Assembly (NCBI GenBank): GCA_023101885.1
Contig: JALPQD010000225.1
Coordinates: 806,001-870,000, forward strand
Length of the DNA stretch: 64,000 nucleotides
Reading direction: 5' to 3'
Origin: Typhlomys cinereus
Taxonomy: Eukaryota; Chordata; Mammalia; Rodentia; Platacanthomyidae
Under the pieces are notes generated by a model. That model saw only the letters and a list, made by a program, of their open reading frames with translations. It ran no database searches and was not told where the DNA came from. A program made the position numbers and the translations under genes. Shown here one piece after another: positions 1 to 11,590 of this stretch (the stretch's first letter is position 1; the number at the start of each line of letters is the position of its first letter).

Positions 1-1845
1 GGGCAGGGCATTTCATAACAGGCCAAAGCAGCACAATCGAGTGCAGTCACAGTACATCTGCAGGGCTCTCTTGATCCCAACTTTACTAGGCTGGACAAGA
101 AGAGAAGGTCCTTCAGTAAAACACTGGAGTGGAGCGCTGTTCTCTTCTTCCTCCACTCCCGCCAGCTGAAGAATCTGCATGGAGCTTAGTCATTCACACA
201 TCTTTCATGTGTGTTCTAGGGACACAAACTCATGTCCTAATTGCTTTCATAGTGTCGTGTGGCGGTGTTTTTCCTTAGTATTCATAGTACCATTTAAGGC
301 CTATCCTCTTACATTCCTCCCCTTTATGACTTTTCTTCTGTAATAGTCTCTTTGCCTGTGCTCTTCTGTCTTCATTCCTTTGAAATCTCCTTCCCCTTTG
401 CCCTCTGATTTTGTGGTTTGTGGGTATGACAGAGCATGTTCTTTGAGCATGTTCTTTTGAGAGTTAAAGATCTTGCATTCATTCTGTCCTCTTTTACATG
501 TTGTCTCCTAAACCTTACAAGGTGTGGTATAAATATATTTCCTTCACTCAAGCATTCAATCATTGTTTATTCTCGGTAGCTTAAGCAACCATACTTAGGT
601 GTATCACTGCCAATGATGGCAAAGGGAAGTGCCTTTGATTAAGGCTGACAGTGATCTTTGTATGTGGGTATAAACATAGGTATTTAGAAGGCAGTTTGAC
701 ACTATGTCAGTTTAACTAAACAACAGAAAACTCCCCACTAAGATCTACGACCTTCCCCACTGTATATTTTTGACTGGTGTTCCTGTGGCAAGCATGGGTT
801 CTTTGCTGTGGAGCATGCCTCTAATCCAGTCCTAGCAGCTTTGCCACTTTTGCACAAGTGGACACATCTTGCTTGGAAAGCTCATATTTGTAGGGCTCAC
901 AGCTTGACAACATTTCGGATGCATTTTCTGTCCTAGCAGACTTCAAATGCCTTGTGGTCTCATGAGAAGAACTGGTCAGCAGGACTAATCTTTCAGCTCA
1001 GCTCCAGCGTGGTTTGGCTTCTGTATCTTGGTGTGAGGTATCCTCAACAGTAGGATTTTATTATCTAGTTCTGGTGAACACTAAGAAGAATAAAAATAGC
1101 CTATATTGTTTAGGCTTTACGACCGCCCTGAAAAATAACTCTTATGGAAGCAACTCATACTGAGCTCTGAGGAGCTTATACTACTGATCACCATACTGCA
1201 TTGTGTCCAAAATTCTATTACAAATTCATCCAATTCAATTTTTGATATATAGAGGAATATTTGCAAAAAAGAACATAGGATGTCTAGGTTAATTGAAACT
1301 TCAGAAAAATGACACACACTTACATATACACACACTTACATGCAAACATAGTCACATACATATACATGCATACGCATGCACACATGCTTTCATACACACA
1401 AAGTATACAATGTATAAAGCATGCACACACATGCACTGCCTCTGGGCAGTAGAAGAGATACTAGGAGTGTAAGATGCAGTAGGGTTGGATGACACAGAAA
1501 CAAACTATTTAAGAAAGAAAAAAGGCTGCAGATTCTGAGATTTTGAAAGTCAAGATAATCTGGGCAGGAGTGACTATATCACCTTCAAGTCTGCACTCCA
1601 GTTTCATTAGCATATTACGGCCCTTATATTTTGGACCATTCTTAGTAAATTGCAATGTGCAATCACAGCAGAACACTGAAAGCAACTGAGAGTGGGGAGT
1701 GTCCCATAAGACAATGCAAAAAGCTGGGATAGGCAGAAGGCAGATTTTACAGGTGCAGCTACCTCCTCAAATAAAGATGCACATGCACACAGTCACCAGC
1801 AGCACCCTAGGTCACAGACCCATGTGCCTGTGACAAGGTTTGAGA
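1..1845. other. Unassigned sequence, no gene seen
   Basis: The only open frames are short (72 residues or less) and start and stop without any recognisable protein pattern. About 1318-1432 is a degenerate CA/TACA-rich stretch ('cacacac', 'tacatg' words), probably a decayed microsatellite. I recognise no repeat family in the rest. Confidence 0.5.
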
Positions 1846-2150
1846 GTGCGATAGTTTGGATCCTCAGGGTTTCCCGAGGTCCCTAATGTGGGGCCTAGTC
1901 ACTGAGGGCATGCCCCTCCTTGAAGAGGATCTTCAAATACAGCCCATTCCCATCTGGCTCCACTCCCAACCCTCCCAACATGATGTGCTGCCACAGTGCT
2001 GCCACAACAGGAGCCAGTTATGGACGGAAACCTCCAGAACTGTGAGCCACAGCAAGGCGCGTGCATGTTATGTATTCATGTTGCAGTACAAAGACCTGAC
2101 TGCTACAAATGCTGACAAACCAAGTTGTAAACACTCTGAGATCTCTAGTT
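1846..2150 (+). mobile_element. Old MaLR/MLT-type LTR fragment
   Basis: The words follow a mammalian MaLR-like LTR in order: a 'gatagtttggatcc' start, 'ggggcctagtcactg', 'gggcatgcccct', 'gaagaggat', 'catgatgtgctgcc', then 'aactgtgagccacagcaagg' where the consensus has the polyadenylation region. The 3' part is lost and replaced by the TC microsatellite. A 140-residue frame runs through it into the TC tract; it is an accident of the repeat and not a gene. The family name is from memory; the LTR character is fairly secure. Confidence 0.6.
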
Positions 2151-2151
2151 C

Positions 2152-2153
<2 letters not shown>

Positions 2154-2228
<75 letters not shown>
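2154..2228. repeat. (TC)n microsatellite
   Basis: About 75 bases of almost pure TC dinucleotide with one interruption near 2219-2221. A strict pyrimidine/purine mirror tract like this can form triplex (H-) DNA. The serine-leucine run in the overlying frame is a translation of the repeat. Confidence 0.95.
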
Positions 2229-2490
2229 AGATTAAAGGGCTGACTCAGACAACACTTTCTGGGCTAGTTCCTGGATAATTGGTTGTTTTAGGTTAAAAGA
2301 CCAGGCACTCATCAAAACTCGCTCCACCTCTTTGAATGTACAATCATAAGATTAAATCCAGTCCCTTTTTTCGGGGTGTGCACCCCTAGTCTGAGATGCC
2401 CTTGCAGATTTGGAGTCTAGTGTTTTCAGGGGGTTCTCTAGAAGGGGGAGCCCGGAGGTGAGTGAGATGAGGAGAGAGAGTGAGTGTGCC

Positions 2491-2635
2491 TTTTTGGGGT
2501 GTGCATCTTTGGGGTGTACATTTTTGGTGCATGCATTTTTGGGGCCCTTTTGGGAGGCACATTTTGGGGGGCTCCTGTTCGGGGGTCTTTTGGGGGTGCA
2601 CTTTTGGGGTGCACACTTTCAGGGTACAGGGCTCA
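2491..2635 (+). repeat. G-rich minisatellite, ~15-base unit
   Basis: Degenerate tandem copies of a unit near 'tttttggggtgtgca'. Copies at 2491-2505, 2506-2520 and 2521-2535 are exactly 15 bases each; later copies vary in length but keep the 'ttttgggg...gcac' pattern. The flanks (2365-2490) are also G-rich. All G runs are on the plus strand. Three overlapping 82-94 residue frames arise from the repeat and have no family pattern. Confidence 0.85.
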
Positions 2636-2639
2636 TTCT

Positions 2640-2670
2640 TGGGGCCGGGGGGTGGGGTGGGGTGGGGTGA
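2640..2670 (+). other. G-quadruplex motif
   Basis: Five G runs of four or more separated by one or two bases, including 'ggtggggtggggtgggg'. This fits the classical G4 pattern with very short loops. It sits directly downstream of the G-rich minisatellite, so the whole 2365-2670 stretch is strongly strand-asymmetric. Confidence 0.8.
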
Positions 2671-4199
2671 TTCTGACCAGGTTTGGTTTTGTATCTGGCT
2701 CCTCTTTCATCTGCAAAGCAGTTTCATCATGACTATGTTTTTGATCAAACTGAATGAAGGCTAACAGCATTCTTGGCAGCAGTCCTTAAACCTAGGACAC
2801 AAAGCAGTGTGCTGACACTCCAGCTGGTATCCCACTTACGGGAAATCAGGGGAGAACCCTGTAATCTATGAAGGTAAGCAGTTACAACACCCACCGATGA
2901 CTTGTCACCAGACAAAAGGCAACCACACCGGGTCAATACAACTCATGAATTCTTGTGTTGAAAGAGTGCTGACAGAGTGGGTTGTGACCACGGGCTTTGA
3001 CCATCAGATAAAATGCTTTAAATTTCTGTGGAAAGACCCCATCAAATGAAAAATTGGCCCATTGCTTGGGATGTTGGGTGGGTGAAGCTGTTGTCTGCTG
3101 CTGACCTGAGACTATGACCACCAATGTAGTGGTCTATGAAGCTACCTCCTAGTATGGATACTATAATGTGTCCAACAAAGTCACAGAGCATTCCATGATC
3201 TTGTGTATAGAGGAGGTCTGGGCCAGGGTCTGTTTCTTGTTTGGACCCTAGAGGAATTCCCAGCCCTGTGAAGATGGGAAGATTCATCATGACACAATCT
3301 AGACACAAATCCAGAGTTTCAACCTCTGGATGAACAGATTCTGAAGAGAGTGAGATGTGTGTTGCAGAAGTGAACCTTCTACAGGGCTAAGGCATGGACT
3401 CTTGGACCATAACTTAGTCCCTAACCCATTTATTCATCATGACTTTTGTGAAGGAACATAACTACAGCTAAAGCATGGTGTGTAACACACAGACCAACCT
3501 TGAGAACATACCTCTAAATCAGTGCAGATAGATGAAACATGGGAGGAGTACCAAGAAATCCCTGGACAGGAGGGTGCTGAATGGTCATTTCTGGCAGGGA
3601 TGTCTGCAGAGTTCCTGTGGAGATGGTGGTCTATGGTGAGACTCTCCCTCTCCCCCAATGTACTTAGCTGCTTTAGACAAAGGGCACAGGAAGAATGAAA
3701 GCAAAGAGAAGTAAGGTCTCTACAGAGGGAATGTATTTGCTTATCACCTGCTTCTGGGAGGAGGCAAGAAAGAAGAACTGAAAACCCTGAGGACCATGAA
3801 TGCTGAAGAGGACAGAGCAGCAGAGATGGGAGTCCACCTAGGAAGTTCTGTGTACTGAGAAATTTTGCTCAAGACCAGTCTGCCTTGCTTAGGAGTCGGC
3901 AAAGAAAACCCGCATTATTTATGAGCTACAACCAGTAATCTCTTGAAGGCCAAGAGGAGCTGAGAGTTATTGAGCCACTTCAAAGCAATCTCGATTATTG
4001 AAAATGAATGAAATTGAATTCCACTTCCTACAGAGTCATTTATTGAGAGACAAAAGCAATTAATATGAAAATAAAATAATTTTGAACTTCTGAACTAAAT
4101 TACCATGCATATATAATGGGCTGACCCATCAACCTTTAAATACCTCATGTATTCAAAAAGGGCAGCAACAGTGAATTCATGAGCACAACAGCCCTGTCA
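2671..4199. other. Unassigned sequence, no gene seen
   Basis: Only short frames (longest 88 residues), on both strands and with no recognisable motif. Part may be the body of the old L1 whose 3' end I suggest at 4200-4675, but I cannot align it by eye. Confidence 0.45.
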
Positions 4200-4675
4200 A
4201 GTCCAGAAGATTCCATCTGGCAGCACCTGTGTACACCCTCTGACTCTCACATACTTACCATCTCTTCTCCAAGGATATCACTCTGAGCCCTGGACTGAAA
4301 CTGCAGCTGTGTCTACTTCCATAAAACCTGTGCAAGATTGGTCTATTGATATTTCACTATGGAAGAAGAAAGTCTTCAGAGGTACCACACCTCCTTGAGA
4401 CACTATTAATGCTTCATTGAGGGAAGGGGGGTTACTTCCCTCCGTGGCATAACCACTGATACTCATCCACGCCACAGCAAGTACTCAGACACATGCCAGT
4501 ATGGGCAACTCAGATGGCCTCGGTAGGCCACACATGCAAAACAAGCTTGACAGTAAGAGGCAGACTGAGAAGAAGACAAACTGAGAAAAAAAGGGTAGGA
4601 TTAGGTGATAATGGGTAAAAGTGAAATAAATTCCTTGTATTCATGTATGAAAATAAATAAATACATAAATCTTAA
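4200..4675 (+). mobile_element. Possible old rodent L1 (Lx-like) 3' end
   Basis: The end of this stretch ('ggtaggattaggtgataatgg', 'aaataaattccttg', 'tcatgtatgaaaataaat') resembles the 3' terminus of old rodent L1 (Lx) elements, where a G/A-rich tract is followed by a 'catgtatgaaa' word and an A-rich tail. Upstream, 'gcaactcagatggcct' also fits that 3' UTR. The 5' boundary is not visible. A chance resemblance cannot be excluded. Confidence 0.45.
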
Positions 4676-5171
4676 AATGCTGCAGTTTCTACCTCTGAAC
4701 CTCCTGTCTTCCACATCACTAGCACTTGCGCCTACTGCCTTTGCCAGAAAGGGTTTCTGAGGAGTGACAAATTAAAAATCCATAATTTCAGAAATATTGT
4801 TCAGAATTTGAAATGCAATTCAGCGATTCACGTTCATATCTGGGAATTTGGTTTGTAAATCAGTGCTGTCCACTGATAAATTTAAGGGGAAAGAAAGAAG
4901 TTGAAGCTAGCATCATGTAGTAGTTCAAAGTTCCCTAATTGCAGAGAAATCTTTGCATGTCATCCTGGAGTGTGTGTTGCCCAGAGTCATATACCCATCT
5001 GATGAATAATTCTGCTATTGACTAGTTGTTGTGTAACTGATTTATGTACTGAGAACCCTTAAGGACTGAAGCTGCGATGCGCAGGTCCCCAGCTTGAGAT
5101 GTTTTAAACCTGGTGTAAAAGCAGTACACTCTCAGCAGAGATTATACTTCAGAATTTGACCCTTTCCTGAC
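4676..5171. other. Unassigned sequence
   Basis: AT-rich, with no reading frame of note and no repeat I recognise. Confidence 0.5.
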
Positions 5172-5330
5172 TGTCATGTTTGAAATGTGAGTTGTCTTCC
5201 ACAGCCTCATATGTTTGAATCTTTAGTTTGGGAAAGTCGTGGCACCTTTAGCAAGTGGAGTGTTACTGAAGGAGACAGTCACAGGGGGTGGGACTTGAGG
5301 TTGGTTATCCCTGCCTTGCTTGAGTGAGTG
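5172..5330 (+). mobile_element. MaLR (ORR1-like) LTR fragment, 5' part
   Basis: Begins 'tgtcatgtttgaaatgtg', the same start as the 3' LTR of the complete element at 34193, and continues with 'cctcatatgtttgaat', 'gtggcaccttta' and 'cagtcacagggggtgggac'. It stops matching near a 'gagtgagtgag' run. It is truncated relative to the roughly 350-base LTRs elsewhere in the window. Confidence 0.8.
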
Positions 5331-5349
5331 AGTTTACTCTTAAAACTTG

Positions 5350-5460
5350 CAGCACCTTCCAGCCTCTTAAAGGTACCTTGACCTTCTCAAATACTGGCAG
5401 TAGCTAAGGATTCAAACATATGAGCCGGCAGGGGACAACTCGCATTTGATACAGTGACAC
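5350..5460 (-). mobile_element. MaLR LTR fragment, inverted relative to 5172
   Basis: Read on the minus strand it has 'gagttgtcccct', 'ctcatatgtttgaatcc' and 'ggtacctttaagaggctgg', which is the same LTR 5' part as 5172-5330 in opposite orientation. Together the two form an imperfect inverted repeat with arms of about 90 bases and a spacer of about 90 bases. Confidence 0.75.
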
Positions 5461-5758
5461 CGGCCTAGTGACATGCCAACTGAATTCTCTAGTTGTATTG
5501 CACCACAGTAAGTCTCAGCTCCTGATCAGTCAGAATCGGAATAAATGTCATTGTGACAATGTGACTTTGCTTATTCTCAGTAAGTTACAGAGATATTCAG
5601 TACTTTATTATGAAGTGCACTTTGTGTTGAATAACTTTGTCCAGCCATAGGTGACGATGAGTGTCTGTTGCTGTTTCACATTATGCATCATCAGCTACTT
5701 TATGAGAAAAGAGATTTATTTATTAGAGTCTATAAGCCAAAAGTTAAGAGCATGGTGT

Positions 5759-5989
5759 CAGGGCTGGGGAGATAGCTCAATGGTTAAAGGCTTTGCCTCC
5801 AAGCAAAAGGACTTGAGTTCAGATCTCCAGATCACATGTAAAAATGCCAGTGACAGGTGAAATGAATGTAGCCTGTACTTTTCTGAACCTGGAAGATAAC
5901 CCCAGAGCCAAATAGTAAGGGATAGAGCAATAGAGAATCCAGGCTGATTCCTAAAGTCACTCTTGGGACTTCATAGGCACGCACACTGG

Positions 5990-5992
<3 letters not shown>
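5759..5992 (+). mobile_element. B2-type tRNA-derived SINE
   Basis: Head 'gggctggggagatagctcaa' carries a Pol III A-box-like word, followed by a degraded B box ('gagttcagatctcc'). The body continues to 5992, where a CA tract replaces the A-rich tail. It is more diverged than the copies at 6868 and 8151. No clean target-site duplication was found. Confidence 0.85.

Positions 5993-6031
<39 letters not shown>
5993..6031. repeat. (AC)n microsatellite at SINE tail
   Basis: Uninterrupted AC dinucleotide, about 39 bases, directly joined to the 3' end of the SINE body. The overlying THTHTH and CVCVCV frames are repeat translations. Confidence 0.95.
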
Positions 6032-6033
<2 letters not shown>

Positions 6034-6853
6034 GAGTATGGTACCATCATTTGATCCAAGCCTCACACTGCACTGCAGCATGGTTGGAGGGCAAGGCAGC
6101 ATGCATGACATAGTGACTCATTCCACAGTGACATTTCTTACTCCATGCTCATAACTCAGTCACCTCTTGGGGGGCAGGAGTCCTACCTCTTGCTATCCAC
6201 AAAGAAAATTCAGTATGTGTTTTGGAGGGAGTATGTAAACCAGAGCACATGTATTATATGCATTTTTGACCTACTTCTATCTTGGTCAATGAACATCTGT
6301 GCACACAGAGATAGAGCATATACTATATACCACTCAGGTTCAGTGGAACTTTTTGTTTTGGGAGAGTATCCTGAGATCTCTGGAAGAGCTGGACACTTGT
6401 TAATCATGTTCCCTATGCTTTTGGAAACAAGCTGTCTTGAGCGGGTTTTCATGGAAGTGCAGTTTGTGATGAGGGTTATGCTGAAAGTGATTGGAAATGT
6501 CAGGGAGGAGGGAGTCGGAACGGTGGGCACTGTCCACCGAAGTTGCATGGAGAGTGACTTTGGTTCTTCTTGCACAGGACATCTGGGATTAGCGTAGAGA
6601 ACACTACAGGGTCAATACAAACAGGGCCAACACACTATGATGATTTGCTTAAGGGTCATAAGTGCTGACTGTTGACAGGAAGTGTACATGGGAGGTGGCG
6701 GTACAACACGGTAGAATACTTGGGATACACAGATAGTGTCCTGATACCATCTGCCGCACCAGTCATGCAGCTATTCCAAGATTTGTCTTTTAATGTGGCA
6801 GGAACAGAGTTTAATCCTGTCTACCTGGGGCAACAGCGAGGAATCCACCATCA
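6032..6853. other. Unassigned sequence
   Basis: Contains a 150-residue plus-strand frame (6145-6597) and a 121-residue minus-strand frame overlapping it. Neither shows a family pattern or splice context I can support, so I treat both as chance frames. Confidence 0.4.
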
Positions 6854-7168
6854 TCAAACAAAGTCTTTTTTTTTAAATTTTTTTATTATTATTTATTCAA
6901 TTGTGCTTGTGTGTGTATGTGTGTGCGCGCGCATGTGTGTATGTGTGTGTGTGTAGAACCACGGACGAATCGGGAACCACCATGGACGCCTCCACCTCCT
7001 TCTGCCCCGGGATTCACAGACTCCGCCCTACCAGGACCGGAAACGCAGGCCGCCCCCGCTTCTGCCTGGCGTCTATACGTGGGATCTGGGATCCGAACTC
7101 AGGACCTTCCGCCTGCAAGGCGGAGGCTTAACCCCTGAGCCACCTCTCCAGCCCTCAAACAAAGTCTT
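6854..7168 (-). mobile_element. Young B2-type SINE with 14-base duplications
   Basis: The SINE is 6868-7154 on the minus strand. It is flanked by perfect copies of 'tcaaacaaagtctt' at 6854-6867 and 7155-7168, the signature of L1-type target-primed insertion. On its own strand it starts 'gggctggagaggtggctcag' (A box), has a near-consensus B box ('gagttcggatcc'), a GC-rich body with many CpGs still present, a CA-rich tract, then 'aattgaataaa' and a short A tail. The preserved CpGs and perfect duplications suggest recent insertion. I cannot name the subfamily. Confidence 0.93.
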
Positions 7169-8138
7169 ATTAGTCTTCTTTATCTGGAGCCTGGCATTCG
7201 GAGCCTAAAAGGACCAAGAAACTGACTTTCTACTGTTACTAGTGGGAGAGGATCACTACATGGTGGGCATCCGAAGTAGCAAAACGAGTCAGGAGTGGTT
7301 GCTGTCTCTACCTGACTTTAGAGGTGTGGCAGATGCATCAACAAGAGACAGTTGGACATACAGGAGCAGGGACAGAAACTCTGAGAAGCCAGAGATTTCG
7401 GTCAAGAACAATAGCCTACAGTCTTGAAGAGGGCTGGCCCACAAATACACGTGAGTGGTCTGTCCAGTAGATCACCAGTCCAAATAACTAAATGTCTAAC
7501 TTGCCTTCATGTGTGCAAGAACAAGTTTAGATGCTGAGAAAATGCTTTCCACAGTACAGAAGCACATACTTTTGGCAATTTCAGTTATTTCTACTCAGTT
7601 GTGGCCTAAAACTATCAAAGGCAAATTTCGGAAGTTAACTATTCATAGGTTTTACACTGCATGCCATCGAGTAGTGTGGAGAAACGTCTACCATATAGTT
7701 CTGTCCCCCACGGGATCTGAGCCACCCCTTTGTCCAGCACAGTCATACACAACCCACCTGTTAGTCACTGTGGCCATTTGTGCTGTCACATTATGGAATG
7801 CAGCTTGGTTGCAAGTCATTGTCATTTTTCAATAACCCCAAAGTGAAGGGCATTGATATTGGCAACCTAATATGTAAAAGAAGGCTGAAAAAAAAAAACT
7901 TCAAGTGAAACGGAGAAAGTTCTCAAGGGAAAAATTGTATATTGTACATTGAGATTGCTAAGGTTTACAGAACGTGAGTGCCATTTCTTCTTTACTATCT
8001 TAAATATGTAAATTGAACTCAATCATGGGTATGTATATGTAAAGAAACTCTTTGGTACTGTTTGAAGTGTCAGGCATCCATACTAAGGACATGTTCCCTG
8101 CAGATAAGAGAGCAAGAGTGAATTCTTGACACATATTT
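7169..8138. other. Unassigned sequence
   Basis: A 108-residue frame at 7509-7835 shows no family pattern. An A run lies near 7889. No repeat recognised. Confidence 0.45.
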
Positions 8139-8359
8139 AAAAATGAATGGGGGCTGGAGAGGTGGCTCAGGGGTTAAGCCTCTGCCTTGCAGGCGGAAGG
8201 TCCTGAGTTCGGATCCTCAACCCCACGTATAGACACCAGGCAGAAGTGGGGGCGGCCTGCATTTCTGGTCCTGGTAGGGCAGAGCCTGTGAATCCCGGGG
8301 CAGAGTAAACAAGGAGGAGGTAGAGATGGTCCACGGTGGTTCCCAAATTTCCCTGTGGT

Positions 8360-8395
<36 letters not shown>

Positions 8396-8422
8396 TGAAT
8401 AAACAATAAAAAAAATGAATGG
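8139..8422 (+). mobile_element. Young B2-type SINE with 12-base duplications
   Basis: The SINE is about 8151-8410, flanked by 'aaaaatgaatgg' at 8139-8150 and 8411-8422. A box 'tggctcaggggt' is at 8163-8174 and B box 'gagttcggatcc' at 8205-8216, both close to the Pol III consensus. The body ends in an AC tract (8363-8393), then 'aattgaataaa' and an A-rich tail. It is nearly identical to the copy at 6868-7154 but opposite in orientation, about 1 kb away. Confidence 0.93.
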
Positions 8423-8431
8423 GGGGGGAAG

Positions 8432-8512
8432 AAACGGAGTTTCAGTGGTAGAACTCTTATCTAGAGTGTTTGAAGCCCTAGATTGAATCCTCAGTGCTAA
8501 CCGAAAAGAAAA
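8432..8512 (+). mobile_element. ID-like SINE fragment
   Basis: 'gtttcagtggtagaactctt' followed by 'gaagccctagattgaatcctcag' matches the ID (BC1-type, tRNA-Ala-derived) layout of A box 'tagctcagtggtagagc' and B box 'ggttcgatcccca', with many changes. Ends in an A-rich stretch. Confidence 0.6.
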
Positions 8513-8524
8513 AAGTTATGATGC

Positions 8525-8605
8525 TCTTGCATGTGAAGCTGAGTGGCAGAACACTTGCCAAGCATATGTAGGGCCTTGATCACAGGCTGTAGTACTGCAT
8601 AAAAT
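8525..8605 (+). mobile_element. Degraded ID-like SINE fragment
   Basis: 'gctgagtggcagaacacttgcc', 'agcatatgtagggccttgat' and an A-rich end fit a second, older ID-type copy placed in tandem just after the one at 8432. Confidence 0.5.
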
Positions 8606-8781
8606 AATAATCAGAAAGAAAAAAAGTAAAATCAGGACGCCATTCCAGAACAATAGATCCCATTACTCATGAATTTCATTGGAACTAAATATTTTTAGTT
8701 ACATTCTATTCTAATTAAATTAACCTATATGCATTTCAGTGTATCACATGAAGTGTGTATGCAAATGTGTACCTATCACAT

Positions 8782-8782
8782 A

Positions 8783-8834
<52 letters not shown>

Positions 8835-8835
8835 G
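8782..8835. repeat. (TG)n(TA)n compound microsatellite
   Basis: TG repeats pass directly into about 18 TA repeats. No SINE body adjoins it, unlike most CA tracts here. Confidence 0.95.
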
Positions 8836-11095
8836 TTGTGTTTGTGAGTGTGTATGAAGAGAAAGAAACCCTAAATTCTCTGAGAGCTTCTCTATAAACA
8901 TTTGGGGAATATAGAATTCTTTTAATTATTCAGAGACTATGATACATTTTGTCTGCCAAAGATAAAAATGCTGTCTTGGTGCAGTCCCTTCACTGCCTAT
9001 CCTAAAAATCATTAGAGAATCTCCATGACCAATCACCCACTAAGGTATATGTGAACTGACTGAATATTGTACTAATCCACAGGCCTTGAAAACAAACCTT
9101 GCCATCGGCACAATAACTCTCATTGCTAGGTCTTCTCTAGATTGGGTTCCATAGTTGCTATGCAAGATTGTCCCATCCTACCAGGGCATCCTTGGATTCA
9201 TCAGTTATCAGGCAGATCATGGAAGGTTTTGGCAATAACTTGAAGTTTATAGGCTGAATCTGAATTTTTCTACTATGTCACATAAACATTAAAAGTGTTT
9301 CTTTCAGAACCTTCCAAGCTTGTCACATTACACATGCAAACCAGTTCCTGTAGATAGTTACAAGCCAGAAACAATGAGCTCTAACATGCGTCTTGCAGTA
9401 TGCATTCTTGTGGGCATGTTGTGACTTCAGGTAACATGTCTCATCACTAAGAGAGTGGGGGTCATGGCCCTAGATTTTGCTTTAGAACAAGAATTGGAGT
9501 TCAGCCCCTTTTCCTCTTTAAAATCCAAACAAAATAGTTGGCTCAGCCACTGAATTTTAAGTCTCTAATCTCTTATAGACCGTACTCAAAAATATTACAC
9601 AAACACAGTTTACTTCACCCTTGACTGAATTCACCATCCACTGAGTACCTTTCCACTTCAAGCTGTTTTGGAGACTTGGCATTAAAAAGGAATGCTCATT
9701 TAGGAAAATATTGCATGAGGATGGCTTCCAACAGAAAATAAGAAGGGGTTTTCTACTTCCTGGCTTTTTAATTATATTGGTGCTTTTCTGTATATTTTAA
9801 GTATATTACTCAGTGAATCTTTATTCAACTCAGAGTTATTGGAGGAAGCCTAGTCCGAATGTTCCTTTATCTATCTCTTCCATTGGAGAATTATTTAAAT
9901 TGATTATTTAAAAGTAATTTAATATTTTTCCATGGAAAATACATTCAGACCTTGACCAATAAAATCTTCCAAAAGAGCTCTTAAAGAAATTGAATTATGT
10001 CTTAGATAAGAATGATTTACACAGTTATTTCTAACACAGATTACTTATGTTATGCCTTTGCATTGTAAATATGTCTTAATAGGACATACAAAGGTACACT
10101 TGTGAACAATTATATTTGATTCTTTTTCCTGAATTAAACTATCCCTGTCTTAACACTCTACAATCCAGTATTTAATCATGCAGTTCGACTTTGCTAAGGT
10201 TATAAAAACTGGCTTTACAGCATATGCTCTCTGTCTATTAACTTTCACCTAAATGTCACTGTGCTGCCATTTGGTTAATTATACCGGAGTTCAAAGTTTT
10301 GATTATGTCTGATTTATCCCATGTAATCTTTTAAAGGCATAGGCATAAAATTAAATAATGGCAATTCAGGTAAAGAAGGTTAACTTTCCCTGAATCACTG
10401 GCCTGATCATCTTGTTTTATAACCACAGTAGATGCTGATACGTGTTGCTTGCTTCTGGGCTGAGAACATACTGTCACCCTTGGCTCATTCTAGTTTGCAG
10501 GATCTGCCTGTACAATGCCCTTCAATTTTAAGATGTTAAAAATTAGATATTTTTTTACTTTCCTATAAAAAATGAAATCTGTGCTAAATGAGCTTTTCAA
10601 AAAATACAATCCCAGTCTTTGTAGAGATTTGGTGGACACACCAAAGCCAAGTAAAAAGCAAAAGTAAATGTAATTACAATAACTTGTAAAAAAATCTTAG
10701 GAAATTAATGATTCGGTCTCCTAATTCAGAGAATGAGAACACCATGAAAGGTAGATTATCTTCTCTGCCATTTACTGGTATTTTTACTTTCTTGCATACA
10801 AACAAAAACTAATATGAGAATATGTAGTATATCAAAATGGTTTGATTCCAATAAGATGATATACTTCTTGGATTACTGAAATGACTGCTTCCATATGGTT
10901 GTAATAATGTGAGTGAGTAGATCCTTTCAAAATTATTTTTGTGTTTATAATCTATAGCACTTAAGAAATTTTTATATTAAGATAATCAATGCAAACATGT
11001 GAAAGTCATTGAAACTATACAAAGACATGTATCATTCCTCTACCTTCAGAAGCTAATATTAATATTCTGGCTTGTCTTCTTCCATTCACTTTTGT
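8836..11095. other. AT-rich unassigned sequence
   Basis: No frame of at least 60 residues occurs anywhere in this stretch, consistent with AT-rich non-coding DNA. No repeat family recognised. Confidence 0.55.
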
Positions 11096-11099
11096 CACA

Positions 11100-11590
11100 T
11101 ATATCCTCTGAATTTTGGAAGAAATAAAATCCTACTAAACATGTTATTTTAAAGATACTTTCCTTTTTTCAGATGAGCATATCTTTCCATGGTCATCTGC
11201 ATTTTTACAATTTTAGAAATATAATTACTTCATCATATCTCAATTGACCCAATCCAAACTACTATTCAAGTGCATTTAATTTATTTCCATTTTTCACTTT
11301 TATAAATACTGTGGGATGCCTGTCTCTTTTCTTCGATAATTATTTCCTCAGGGCATACTCCTAAAAGCAGAATTGCTTGGTAAAACTCCTGAGTCTTTGA
11401 ATATATGGTGAGAAATATCTTCTCCCCATTCCACAAAGCCCATGCTAGGTGGAGACTTCCCACCACTAGAAACATACACAGTCCCACCATACCTCACCTT
11501 TACTAGGTGTTTTCTTTGATTTTTAGCTTTGTCATTCCAGAATTCATCTCATGAGTAAAGGTCTGGTGTTCCATGCTTTCTGGTCCTTGA
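11100..11590 (-). mobile_element. Ancient L1 fragment, antisense
   Basis: Plus-strand reading matches antisense mammalian L1M 3' sequence in order: 'tttacaattttagaaatata', 'ataaatactgtgggatgcc', 'attatttcctcagggcatac', 'ctaaaagcagaattgcttgg' and then 'cttcccacc', which corresponds to the 'ctcccaccagcag' word. Too diverged to place a subfamily. Confidence 0.7.

Noticed and set aside
1856..2278. 140-residue frame ending in a serine-leucine run
   Set aside because: The run is a translation of the TC microsatellite and the start lies in an LTR fragment.
6145..6597. 150-residue plus-strand frame with a 121-residue antisense frame
   Set aside because: No domain, no splice evidence and balanced overlap on both strands indicate chance frames.
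8151..8230. tRNA gene
   Set aside because: A and B boxes belong to a SINE head with duplications and an A tail; no cloverleaf arms are maintained.
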